Source: Jejuia sp040720935 (GTDB lineage Bacteria > Bacteroidota > Bacteroidia > Flavobacteriales > Flavobacteriaceae). Taken from it: a DNA stretch of 64,000 nucleotides. The stretch's first letter is position 1; each line of letters begins with the position of its first letter. This document shows, piece after piece, positions 1 to 8,326 of this stretch. Location of the stretch: the NCBI RefSeq assembly GCF_040720935.1, contig NZ_JBFDAE010000016.1, positions 1-64,000 on the forward strand, given 5' to 3'. The notes beneath the pieces were generated by a model. That model did not search any database and was not told where the DNA came from. It was given only the letters and a program-made list of their open reading frames with translations. The position numbers and the translations under genes were made by a program.

Positions 1-68
1 AAACCAAGCACATAGTTGTTAGTGAATAACCAACAAATGTTAACAACACAGCTGTTTTTCTAAAAAAC

Positions 69-100
69 AAAACTCAATTTGTTAATAACCATGAGTTTTT
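69..100 (-). terminator. Probable terminator of the D-amino-acid locus
   Basis: An 8-bp inverted repeat (AAAACTCA / TGAGTTTT) with a 15-base loop lies about 80 bases beyond the stop codon of the racemase-like gene. Read on the minus strand it is followed by a T-rich stretch. It would end the operon that starts near 12.65 kb or 5.44 kb. The loop is long, so the call is moderate. Confidence 0.5.
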
Positions 101-176
101 TATGATAGGCTGAATAGTTACAAAAATAGAATGGCATAAAAAACATGTTTATAACTATCTCTGAAAGTAAACTTCA

Positions 177-1703
177 CTATATTTTGTTTTTTAAATGTTT
201 TGTCTTTTCGTTATTCTGATTAAAATTCTGCATTAATTGATATACATACGGAATCTGTTTTTGAAAACGGGTTAAGATATCATAGGAAATATTGTCCCTG
301 CTAAAAGGCACAACCTTCACATATTCTTGAATGTTGTGTGCATTTCTACCATATTTATAATCATACGGAAAACGGCCTTGGGCATCAATTTTATTATTTG
401 GGTTTTCTTTATTTGGAACACTTATGTAAAATTCGCTGTCCTTGATATTTCCATTGGGATTGAATAGCGATTCCGTTTTTAAATAATCGTGCAGTTCTTT
501 GGCGGTATCCACCGCAGGGTCAATCAGCTTAATGTTTTCTGCCATAACATCTCGGTACATAAAATCACCATCTTTACCGTTATAATTGTAAAGTTCGTTT
601 AAAATATCATGAATTTCGTCAGTCATATAAGGGTAATGCGTACAGCCTAAAATGATGGATTTCAATTTATTACTAGTTTTAGAAAGACGGATTTGCTCCA
701 TCAAAGTCACTAAATGATAACGTACATAATTCTTGGCATCATTTATTTGAAGGACGGAGCAGTCATCATCTTTTTCAGTATCACATAGCATCTTACTATT
801 ATCGAAATCAAAATTATAAATATCGAAAAGAGTCCGGTCAATTTTAATATCTCCATCCAAACTTGGTCCTTTGTAATCCTGTCGAGGCTTCTTTAGATTT
901 TTATCAAAATAGTCTGGGTCTTCATCAACCGCTTCGGCTATACCAACACCTCCTTGCGAAAACACCTCGATATTTCCGGTATAACCTAACTCATCTTTCA
1001 TCTTTAAAATTGTGTTCTGATATCCTTTTGAAGCTACTGTTCCGGCTGTGGCCAAAACACCAATAATAGCATCTTCGTCCTTTTCCAAGCTCGCCAAAGT
1101 CCCTCGAACGCCAGCATCAATTACCCCTATTACTTTTAGGTTTGAATTTGCCTTTTTTAGAAATTCTTCTATGTATTCTTTTCCGTAGGCCGTAGCAGTA
1201 TTACAGGCTATCACCAGAGCCTTTACGGGTTGTTTGTCGCTATTGAATGAAGCATCCGAGGCATCCGAATAGTATTTATTACTCATTAAAAACTGGGCGT
1301 CCTTGATGATGTGTTCGTTCAACAAATCCACTTTGTTTTCTTTGGAATAATTCCCGTAAGGCATATTGGCTTGGTCGCCCAAATAGATGAAGGACTCTTT
1401 CAAAAAATCTTCTTTTCCATCCTTTCCATTTTGATGGGTTTCATTACTATTTTCATCGTAATTGACGATAGCCTTTAAAACCGTCAACCCTCCCGTTCCG
1501 GAATCGAAAACACCAACAGGTAGATTGGCTCTTTGCTTCGGATAGTTTTCAAAATCAATGTGATAAAAACTATTTTTATCTTCAATTATTGAAGAAACAA
1601 TATCCTTGTTTTCTAGGGTTTGAGCAATATCTTGTTGTTTTTGATTTTTGCATCCAAAGACCAAAAACGCCAGCAATAGAAATGATAGTTTTAGCTTACT
1701 CAT
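177..1703 (-). CDS. Asp/Glu racemase (MurI-like) lipoprotein
   Basis: Predicted glutamate/aspartate racemase fold, which normally interconverts D- and L-glutamate using two cysteines. Seen: a short signal peptide ending in a lipobox (FLVFGC, Cys18), the N-terminal motif VFDSGTGGL (Asp67), the first catalytic motif ACNTATA (Cys167) and the second, LGCTHYP (Cys354). Both cysteines are present, so the enzyme may be active. It is odd in two ways: about 508 residues against roughly 265 for cytoplasmic MurI, with insertions around 85-105, 145-160 and 255-320, and a lipoprotein signal that would place it outside the cytoplasm. I chose ATG at 1703 over an in-frame TTG two codons upstream. The start lies 2 bases after the stop of the D-aminoacylase gene, so the two are probably coupled. 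Exact substrate (Glu, Asp or another amino acid) is not known. Confidence 0.8.
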   Translation of the reverse strand: MSKLKLSFLLLAFLVFGCKNQKQQDIAQTLENKDIVSSIIEDKNSFYHIDFENYPKQRANLPVGVFDSGTGGLTVLKAIVNYDENSNETHQNGKDGKEDFLKESFIYLGDQANMPYGNYSKENKVDLLNEHIIKDAQFLMSNKYYSDASDASFNSDKQPVKALVIACNTATAYGKEYIEEFLKKANSNLKVIGVIDAGVRGTLASLEKDEDAIIGVLATAGTVASKGYQNTILKMKDELGYTGNIEVFSQGGVGIAEAVDEDPDYFDKNLKKPRQDYKGPSLDGDIKIDRTLFDIYNFDFDNSKMLCDTEKDDDCSVLQINDAKNYVRYHLVTLMEQIRLSKTSNKLKSIILGCTHYPYMTDEIHDILNELYNYNGKDGDFMYRDVMAENIKLIDPAVDTAKELHDYLKTESLFNPNGNIKDSEFYISVPNKENPNNKIDAQGRFPYDYKYGRNAHNIQEYVKVVPFSRDNISYDILTRFQKQIPYVYQLMQNFNQNNEKTKHLKNKI

Positions 1704-1705
1704 AA

Positions 1706-3271
1706 TCAATTCTTTTTAAGTACTCTTCCGTTTAATGCACCGGTGTATGTTCCCTTTTCAACAGATAGCTTTCCGTTGATAATGCTGTATTCCAACCCCT
1801 CGGCGTATTGAAAAGCATCCTTGTAATCTGCTTTATCCTTAAACGTTTTTGGGTTAAAAATGATAACGTCGGCATAATACCCTTTCTGTAATTTTCCACG
1901 CTTAGGAATTTTGAATATTTCAGCAGTTTTTGAGGTGCTACCATTAATAAAGGTTGCCATATCTATAATACTATCCTGTTTAACGTACTTATGATATTTC
2001 CGAGGAAACGTACCATATTTTCGTGGATGCCCGGTGTTGCCGTCCGAACCCGTAACAACCCAATCCTGTTTCATGAAATTGTGGATGTCATAAGGATTCA
2101 TATTGAAAGAAGCCACACGAACGTAACCCGTTTTAAGAATGGGGTAAACCGCTTCTTCCGCAGGCATATCCAATAACTTCGCAATTTGCTGAAGTGTTTT
2201 CCCAAGAAACGTACTGTCCGTACATTTAACTATCAGTAGTTTTTTAGGGCCTCCGCGACGAGCAATATTGATTTTTGTTTCCTTAAAAACTCTGTCCCTG
2301 AACTTTGGATGGGAAGCACGATACAGCAACGAATCCTTACCTCCACTTTCTGCCCACCGTGGCGATACGGCCGCATTTAAGCTTGTGCCCGAGGCATCGT
2401 AAGGGTATTGATTTGCGGTGACTTCAATACCTTCGTTTCTGGCGTTTTCAATAATTTTTATAACAGAATCACTTTGATGCCAAACATCTACGCCCAAACA
2501 TTTTATATGTGAGATATGTATCGGCAATTTAGCCTTTCTGCCAATTTCTATGGCTTCTTGAACCGACGCTATCAAACCTATGGTGTTTGAACTTTCATCC
2601 CTTAAATGCGTATCGTAAATACCGTCGTTTTCGGCAACAATTTTTGCCAAGGTAATGACCTCGTTTGTACTGGTATAACTTCCCGGAGCATAGTATAATC
2701 CAGTTGACATCCCAAAGGCTCCGGCATCCATTTCCTTTTGCACCAATTCTTGCATTTTTACCATTTCTTCTGGAGTTGGCTTCACATCACTTTTCCCAAT
2801 AACCGCCTCCAAAATCTCATGATGACCAATAAGTTGCACAGCGTTTGTGCCTATACCTTGTTCAGAATATAGCTTTTGATATTTTTCCGTTGGATAAAAA
2901 CTATCGCCATCATTACCCACAACAACGGTAGTTATCCCTTGTAATAAAAAAGGTTTATTATGGGATGTTGCGGAATCTTTTAATTCCCTGTCGGCATGTG
3001 TATGTGGGTCTATAAACCCCGGGGATACGATTAACCCCATGGCATCAATTGTTTTGTGTGCTTTAATATTTACCTCTGAAGGATTTCCAACAAAAACGAT
3101 TTTATCATCCTTTATGGCTATGGCATTATTACTTGGTTTTGTATCCACGCCATTGTAAACCGTTCCGTTTATAATGAGGATGTCGGCATCGGTTTTATCT
3201 TTTGCGCACGAAAAAGCCAGTATTATCATGAAGTAATAAATGATATTAGTTTTGTAACGCATGGGTTTCAT
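1706..3271 (-). CDS. D-aminoacylase / N-acyl-D-amino-acid deacylase lipoprotein
   Basis: Amidohydrolase-superfamily enzyme of the D-aminoacylase type, which hydrolyses N-acyl-D-amino acids. Seen: signal peptide with lipobox (ILAFSC, Cys22), a small beta-sandwich start (ADILIINGTVYNG) and the metal motif GFIDPHTHAD (His90, His92). Further histidine and aspartate motifs follow (THLRDES, IHISHIKCLG, GSDGNTGHPRKYG), and the C-terminal sandwich ends around YYADVIIFNP. Length (521 residues) fits the family. The gene overlaps the end of the upstream M14 peptidase gene by 26 bases and is followed 2 bases later by the racemase-like gene, which points to one transcript. The lipobox predicts an extracytoplasmic location, whereas well-studied D-aminoacylases are cytoplasmic. 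ATG at 3262 is an alternative start. Substrate side chain cannot be read from the sequence. Confidence 0.85.
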   Translation of the reverse strand: MKPMRYKTNIIYYFMIILAFSCAKDKTDADILIINGTVYNGVDTKPSNNAIAIKDDKIVFVGNPSEVNIKAHKTIDAMGLIVSPGFIDPHTHADRELKDSATSHNKPFLLQGITTVVVGNDGDSFYPTEKYQKLYSEQGIGTNAVQLIGHHEILEAVIGKSDVKPTPEEMVKMQELVQKEMDAGAFGMSTGLYYAPGSYTSTNEVITLAKIVAENDGIYDTHLRDESSNTIGLIASVQEAIEIGRKAKLPIHISHIKCLGVDVWHQSDSVIKIIENARNEGIEVTANQYPYDASGTSLNAAVSPRWAESGGKDSLLYRASHPKFRDRVFKETKINIARRGGPKKLLIVKCTDSTFLGKTLQQIAKLLDMPAEEAVYPILKTGYVRVASFNMNPYDIHNFMKQDWVVTGSDGNTGHPRKYGTFPRKYHKYVKQDSIIDMATFINGSTSKTAEIFKIPKRGKLQKGYYADVIIFNPKTFKDKADYKDAFQYAEGLEYSIINGKLSVEKGTYTGALNGRVLKKN

Positions 3272-4412
3272 TGTTTTTTAATAAAGTTTTCATGAGTTGA
3301 TTGGCATATACTCGGGCTCTTTTTTTAACAAGTGTTCGATGTATCTCATCACCCTCTTCATAAGTTACAGCTTCTGCTCCAAATTGGTTATAAATATAAT
3401 TATAGCAATAGGGCAGTTCCTGACTTCGCCGTCTTGTTTCTACTTCAAAATCGGAATGCTTTTCAATGTTTTCAACCCATTTCGGAATAATGCCTTTTGT
3501 TTTTGATTCGTTAATCGAATCCAAAATCAACAAATATGGCCCCGAATACGAGGTGTGAAAATCAATACCAAATGCAATGCTTTGTCCTTCAAGTACCTTT
3601 TTTTCCAAATAGGTTTTTACCATTTTTGTTTCGGGTTGTGTGAATTCAATCCAATCACGATTCAAATCTTTGCCATTGGCGTTATGCCTCCAATGTCCCA
3701 TATCTGCACCATCTGGATTTAGCAAAGGGAATGCATAAAGATTAAAATTATTCCGAAAGGCCTCGGCATCATCTGAATTTGATAATAACGCTTCGTAAAA
3801 AGCCTTAAAGCCAATCGTGCCACCCGGTGTTTCTGGAGGATGTTGTCTGGCAATGAGTACAACCGCTCTTTTAATTTTCGAGTTTTCAAGTTCCATGCAA
3901 TAATTGTTATTGCCGTTTGCCGTTTTACCGCCTACCACTTTTTTAAGATTGGAATGTTTTGCAACCAATCTATCAACCCAAGCATAGGTGTCTTTTGAAG
4001 TCTCAATTTCTTGAGCCGAAACATATAATTTCTGCTTTGACACATCAAGCTTTAAAGTGGCAGTACCTTTGATTGTATCAAGCTTAATATTTTTGGCATC
4101 TATCTTTTTCCAAGACGATTTATCCATACTTAGCTTAGGAATGTAACGGTGTTTATAAGCTCCATAATTAAGTTGAACCTCAATGGTTTTCTCAATTTCA
4201 GATGAAATGGAGAAGGCATAATACGGACTTTTATTTACAGGCTCAAAAGCCGGTGAAATGTATGCTACATATGTTTCATTACCACTATTTGAAACGCTAT
4301 CCAGCCTTGCTCCAGCAAAATTGCTATCAAAATGAACTGTATTCGCGCTTTTCTTTTCAGCACATGAAAATCCTAAAATCACAAGAATGAGAACACAACT
4401 TAAATTTTTCAT
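3246..4412 (-). CDS. M14 zinc carboxypeptidase-like lipoprotein
   Basis: Predicted metallopeptidase of family M14. Seen: lipoprotein signal (ILGFSC, Cys17), an N-terminal beta domain (about residues 25-150) and then the peptidase domain. The zinc ligands are His191 and Glu194 in RQHPPETPGG and His286 in DFHTSYSG, with the likely catalytic Glu352 in TYEEGD. The motifs LLNPDGADMGHWRHN and DLNRDW are typical of the Bacteroidota M14 branch. The start is ATG at 4412, because residues 2-17 then form a clean lipoprotein signal; an upstream extension would bury it. It is a paralogue of the peptidase at 11422-12648 in the same locus. Family members remove C-terminal residues, and one branch (MpaA) cuts the gamma-D-Glu-meso-DAP bond of murein peptides. 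Substrate here is inferred only from neighbours. Confidence 0.85.
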   Translation of the reverse strand: MKNLSCVLILVILGFSCAEKKSANTVHFDSNFAGARLDSVSNSGNETYVAYISPAFEPVNKSPYYAFSISSEIEKTIEVQLNYGAYKHRYIPKLSMDKSSWKKIDAKNIKLDTIKGTATLKLDVSKQKLYVSAQEIETSKDTYAWVDRLVAKHSNLKKVVGGKTANGNNNYCMELENSKIKRAVVLIARQHPPETPGGTIGFKAFYEALLSNSDDAEAFRNNFNLYAFPLLNPDGADMGHWRHNANGKDLNRDWIEFTQPETKMVKTYLEKKVLEGQSIAFGIDFHTSYSGPYLLILDSINESKTKGIIPKWVENIEKHSDFEVETRRRSQELPYCYNYIYNQFGAEAVTYEEGDEIHRTLVKKRARVYANQLMKTLLKNNETHALQN

Positions 4413-4446
4413 GTTTTGTTTTAAATAACTGAAACAATAAGCTCTT

Positions 4447-5442
4447 TTAGTTAATATATCCTGGCACACCAATATCTGCCATAGTATGGAGTCCCGGTTT
4501 TGCCTTCAGTATTGAATTGATGCAATTGATGGTTATGGCACATGTGGCAATATCCCCGTTAATCCCACCATCAATTTCTGTTGAAAAATTAGGCGTTCCT
4601 TCAACTGATATTCTATCGAACGACCTTGGCTCGCCTATCGCGGCCTTAAAATGCATTCTTATTTTGCAATTTCCATTAACGTAGCCATGTGCAACTTGCT
4701 CAACACCGCGCGCTTCCCCTTGTGCTACTTTTATCGCTTCAGAAGCTACATCCTGCTCAGCAATTACAGGATCTAAACTCTCGGTGACTTTATCCAATTT
4801 TAAGCCTATACTATTCGCCAGTAAATACACCGATTCTTTAAGTCCTACATGGCGAAGCATACCTTCAGCTTCCTTCTTTTTAAAGGCTTCCATATCCAAT
4901 CCTGCCCCAATCTTTCTTTGAAAAGGAATTCGTCTTGGTGTAGCATCCTGAACACGCTCAATACTAATATGCTTTATGTCCTTGCAAATTGAACTCATTA
5001 CAGAAGGCAAATAATCCATTAAAAAACCTGGATTCACTCCTGTGCCCAAACAGGCAATATCGTTAGCTTTACAAATATCATCCAGTTTTTTACTGAGTTC
5101 AGGTTGTAAGTCCCACGGGTAAGATAGCTCTTCACAGGTTGAAATCACCGGAATCCCGTATTTGGCAACAGTTTCCACTTGAGGAATTAATTTTTCTAAA
5201 CTCGACACCGTTGTAATAATAGCTACGTCTGGTTTAAAATTAAGTTGATTTAAAGCCCCATCAACGCTTTGCGAAATATAAACATCATCTGATAATGTTG
5301 CACAAAATTCGTTCAAGGATTTGCCAGCCATTTCTGGGTTTAGATCCACCACAGCAACGGTTTTTATCGTTTCCTTTTTGGCAATATATTGTGCCGTCTT
5401 AATCCCTAAAGGACCAAAACCTACTTGAATAATATGTTTCAT
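4447..5442 (-). CDS. DapB-fold dehydrogenase, 2,4-diaminopentanoate dehydrogenase-like
   Basis: Predicted cytoplasmic NAD(P)-dependent dehydrogenase related to dihydrodipicolinate reductase and most like 2,4-diaminopentanoate dehydrogenase. Seen: an N-terminal Rossmann motif (IQVGFGPLGIKTAQYI), a conserved GTGVNPGFLMD stretch near residue 136, and a C-terminal substrate domain. The length of 331 residues is longer than true DapB (about 235-270). A separate bona fide dapB exists at 29811-30515, so this gene is not needed for lysine synthesis. It begins the catabolic half of the locus and lies directly after a strong hairpin; the next gene, an M14 peptidase, starts 34 bases downstream. It has no signal peptide, so it is the only cytoplasmic enzyme of the group. 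I infer that it oxidises an imported diamino acid or a related amino acid; the true substrate is unknown. Confidence 0.75.
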   Translation of the reverse strand: MKHIIQVGFGPLGIKTAQYIAKKETIKTVAVVDLNPEMAGKSLNEFCATLSDDVYISQSVDGALNQLNFKPDVAIITTVSSLEKLIPQVETVAKYGIPVISTCEELSYPWDLQPELSKKLDDICKANDIACLGTGVNPGFLMDYLPSVMSSICKDIKHISIERVQDATPRRIPFQRKIGAGLDMEAFKKKEAEGMLRHVGLKESVYLLANSIGLKLDKVTESLDPVIAEQDVASEAIKVAQGEARGVEQVAHGYVNGNCKIRMHFKAAIGEPRSFDRISVEGTPNFSTEIDGGINGDIATCAITINCINSILKAKPGLHTMADIGVPGYIN

Positions 5443-5460
5443 TTGCTATTTTTTAAAAAA

Positions 5461-5498
5461 GAGGTTGTTTAACTGCTTAAACATCAAAAAACAACCTC
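5461..5498 (-). terminator. Internal terminator or attenuator inside the peptide locus
   Basis: A perfect 10-bp inverted repeat (GAGGTTGTTT / AAACAACCTC) followed on the minus strand by six T residues lies between the SusE-like lipoprotein gene and the dehydrogenase gene. It has the form of an intrinsic terminator. It should separate or dampen expression of the catabolic genes relative to the transport genes. Confidence 0.8.
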
Positions 5499-5527
5499 CC
5501 AACTAAAACAAACTAAATGTTAAAAGT

Positions 5528-6691
5528 TTAAATTTCGGGTTCGAATACAATTACATTATCAATATAAATGTCCTCTGTATCATGGCCGGATTGGATTTCA
5601 ATGACCAATTCATAAGATCTGACACCCTTGAGAAACCCAGAATTAGCAGTATTCCAAACGCCTTCAACCTCTTCAGCATCGTCATCTAATTTGTGAAGTA
5701 TTTGAATAACTTCACTTCCTGCATCGGTTGTAATATTTGCATAAGCCTTAATACCGTCTAAAGTTTCCCAACTTGTTGTTCTTAGAAAATATTGAAAAGA
5801 AACTCCTGAGTTTTCCTGACCTGCGGGAACATTTACTGTATCAAAAGTAATTCTAATGGCTCCATCTGCGTCTTCCATATGAAAAGCTTGGTTGCCATCT
5901 GGGAAAGGCACTAAAGTATCATCTGTTGTTTCATCACTTAAAGGGGCTGTTACGCCAATGCGTTCTGATGTAAACCCTAAACTAGAAGTACTTATATTAT
6001 CAACAGGGACAAATTCAGAATTAAATCCAATTTCTCCACCTGTTGAAGTAAAATCTACGAAAGGTGGATTAGCACCATTAACTAAATCCCCAGCTTCATT
6101 AGCACCTCCATTGCGTGTATATGTTGCGTTTTCATCTCCTACGGGGACTTCCTCAAATGATGTCCCTTTGATAGTTCTTCCTGGCGGGGTAAAAAAGGTT
6201 ACATCAAATTCAATAGCGTCACGGAATCCTGTGGATTTTAGACGCACCGTTGAGTCTCCTCCTTGATTTACATTGTTATCATCAAAATCTGGAGAAAGCC
6301 CAGAAAACACTCCAGTTGTCGTTGTTACGGTAGCAACAAACGTAAATTTTGAGCTTTGAGCAATATCAGCTGTGGTTATTCCCAAAGCCGAAACTATGTC
6401 GTTAATAGTGAAATTGAGTTCTGCCGGAAATGAGTTTATAACCACAAAGTCATTTATAACCATATCTTCATAATATAGTGCCAAGGCATAATTTGTGGCA
6501 TTATTATTTGGATCTACCAATTGTTCTGATATTGTCGAGGTATCTAACTCTAGAATGTTAAAAACTAAAGTAGGAACTTCATTGAATTGAATAAACCCTC
6601 CACGAACCGCAATATCTTCCAGCAGGTTTTTGTCATCTTCACAGGCGAAAATCGCTAGAAAACAAAGCAAATATTTATATATGTTTTTCAT
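5528..6691 (-). CDS. SusE/F-position lipoprotein of the SusCD operon
   Basis: Function not recognised from motifs. It sits immediately downstream of susD, where surface substrate-binding lipoproteins (SusE/SusF-like) are usually encoded. Seen: signal peptide and lipobox (FLAIFAC), followed directly by acidic residues (CEDDKNL), which resembles the Bacteroidota signal for export to the cell surface. A beta-rich N-terminal half is followed by a C-terminal region (about 190-387) that looks like a jelly-roll binding module, with a terminal motif DIYIDNVIVFEPE. Start is ATG at 6691, since the longer frame puts 17 residues before the signal peptide. The hairpin at 5461-5498 lies just after its stop. 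I infer a surface-exposed ligand-binding role; no enzymatic motif is visible. Confidence 0.65.
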   Translation of the reverse strand: MKNIYKYLLCFLAIFACEDDKNLLEDIAVRGGFIQFNEVPTLVFNILELDTSTISEQLVDPNNNATNYALALYYEDMVINDFVVINSFPAELNFTINDIVSALGITTADIAQSSKFTFVATVTTTTGVFSGLSPDFDDNNVNQGGDSTVRLKSTGFRDAIEFDVTFFTPPGRTIKGTSFEEVPVGDENATYTRNGGANEAGDLVNGANPPFVDFTSTGGEIGFNSEFVPVDNISTSSLGFTSERIGVTAPLSDETTDDTLVPFPDGNQAFHMEDADGAIRITFDTVNVPAGQENSGVSFQYFLRTTSWETLDGIKAYANITTDAGSEVIQILHKLDDDAEEVEGVWNTANSGFLKGVRSYELVIEIQSGHDTEDIYIDNVIVFEPEI

Positions 6692-6708
6692 AATTGATTT
6701 TTTTAAAA

Positions 6709-8310
6709 TTATTTTATAAATCCATCCGGGTTTTTGTCCCAAAACACTTTGTCGGTGTTAGGTTTTTGGGAAATTGAACCATTGGTTTGCACCTCGGCAT
6801 CCGCATAAGGGAAACTTCTGGGAAACGTAGGGTTATCATCCCCGACAGGAATTTGAATATTTGATGGATATCCAGTTCTTCTATAAGCGTTATAGGCTTC
6901 TATAGAGTTCCCAAATCCAGCTAAATAAAACTCAGTAATAATGATGTCCAATCGTTCTTCATCCGATGAAGCGGCATTGTAATTGGTAATGACTTCATTT
7001 ACGTAATCATCCACATCTGATTGGGTTGGTTCAAACGTTGAATTCACATCACCATAATTTAGTACTTTATCCATGGATGCCCTTATCGCTTCTTCCAATA
7101 AAACAGCTGGGTCTCCATTTGTGTCCAAGATTAAAGCGGATTCGGCTGATAAAAACTTGATATATGATGCCGTTATTATGGGCAATATTCCAGAGCCTCC
7201 AGAATTTGCGGTATCAGGTGTGCTTATAAATTGATCTTCATCAAAAACACCCCCTGCTGGATAAATGCCGTAAACTGTTCTGAATAAATTATCGCCTCTA
7301 CCTGTTCTATCTTCACCATGGTCCAATCCCCAATACTGGTCGCCCACATAGCAAAAATCCACATCGGGATCACCTTGGCAGGCCAAATATGGAGGGCCAC
7401 TAAAAGGATCAATATCAGATTGACGGTATAAATAATAGCGAATTCTCGGATCCCTTATAGATTTGGAATCTTTTAGCATCCACATGAAATAATTGCTGAT
7501 ATACTGGGAAAATCCGTTGATATAGGCACGAATGTACCATGGGTGTCTACTTTCCGGCTCAATTACCGCGGCATAGGGATATTGAAAGTCTTCTTCGGTA
7601 CTGTCAATTAAATTTGAACCAAGTAGTGCATTGATTTCACCTTGAACATTCGAAACCCCTAAATCACCACTTGCCAATCTTGATTGCACCAGTAATCTTA
7701 ATTTGAAAGAGTTTGCAAACGCTATCCAATTATCTTTATCGCTGCCATAAAACAAATCTGAAGACACGTCAAAAGTGGCGGCGTTTATATCCAAAATAGC
7801 TTGATCTATATCAGCTAAAACGGTTTGGTATAATTCAATACCACTATCCAATTTTGGACTAGGAAAAAGCTCTGGATTAGATGCTTCCGAAAACGGAATA
7901 CTTCCGTTGTAATCTACCAAAGTAACGGTCAGGTAGCCTACCAATAATTTATTTATAGCATTATGAAATAAGAGATTGGAATCGGATTGCGCTAAGTCAT
8001 CTATAGTTCTAGAAATCAGTAAAGCTTCATAATATCTTTCCCATTCTGCATTTAAAACGTCTGTGTCCACCACATCGCCGTAGCTATCTGTCATGGCCTC
8101 ATAACGCATCACATCATCCGTATTTACTATCATATCTTCCATTAACTCCTGAAACAAATATTGAATCTCATTAAGCAAAAATTCTGGGTTTGCACTATTT
8201 GGAGTAACAGAATTAGGATTTTCCAGTAGGTCGAAGTTCGTTACCTCACAACCGAAAAGCAACATAATAGTGACCACGCCTAAACTAATGTATTTTATTG
8301 TTTTTTTCAT
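6709..8310 (-). CDS. SusD/RagB-family outer-membrane lipoprotein (SusD-like_2 type)
   Basis: Surface substrate-binding partner of a SusC channel. Seen: signal peptide and lipobox (IMLLFGCE), the early motif LLENPNSVTPNSANPEFLLNE, helical TPR-like segments in the first half, and the common C-terminal signature in which the protein ends a little after a Pro/Asp-rich stretch. The pattern matches the SusD-like_2 branch, which is often annotated as nutrient-binding rather than starch-binding. Length 533 residues is normal. The start ATG at 8310 was chosen because residues 1-3 of the longer form add nothing to the signal peptide. It lies 16 bases after susC. With the peptidases around it, peptides are a better guess than glycans, as for RagAB of Porphyromonas. 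Confidence 0.9.
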   Translation of the reverse strand: MKKTIKYISLGVVTIMLLFGCEVTNFDLLENPNSVTPNSANPEFLLNEIQYLFQELMEDMIVNTDDVMRYEAMTDSYGDVVDTDVLNAEWERYYEALLISRTIDDLAQSDSNLLFHNAINKLLVGYLTVTLVDYNGSIPFSEASNPELFPSPKLDSGIELYQTVLADIDQAILDINAATFDVSSDLFYGSDKDNWIAFANSFKLRLLVQSRLASGDLGVSNVQGEINALLGSNLIDSTEEDFQYPYAAVIEPESRHPWYIRAYINGFSQYISNYFMWMLKDSKSIRDPRIRYYLYRQSDIDPFSGPPYLACQGDPDVDFCYVGDQYWGLDHGEDRTGRGDNLFRTVYGIYPAGGVFDEDQFISTPDTANSGGSGILPIITASYIKFLSAESALILDTNGDPAVLLEEAIRASMDKVLNYGDVNSTFEPTQSDVDDYVNEVITNYNAASSDEERLDIIITEFYLAGFGNSIEAYNAYRRTGYPSNIQIPVGDDNPTFPRSFPYADAEVQTNGSISQKPNTDKVFWDKNPDGFIK

Positions 8311-8326
8311 TGTTCTCACTTTTAAA

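Noticed and set aside
5892..6266. 124-residue plus-strand ORF
   Set aside because: It lies antisense inside the SusE-like lipoprotein gene, has no start context or recognisable motif, and the minus-strand frame has a signal peptide.
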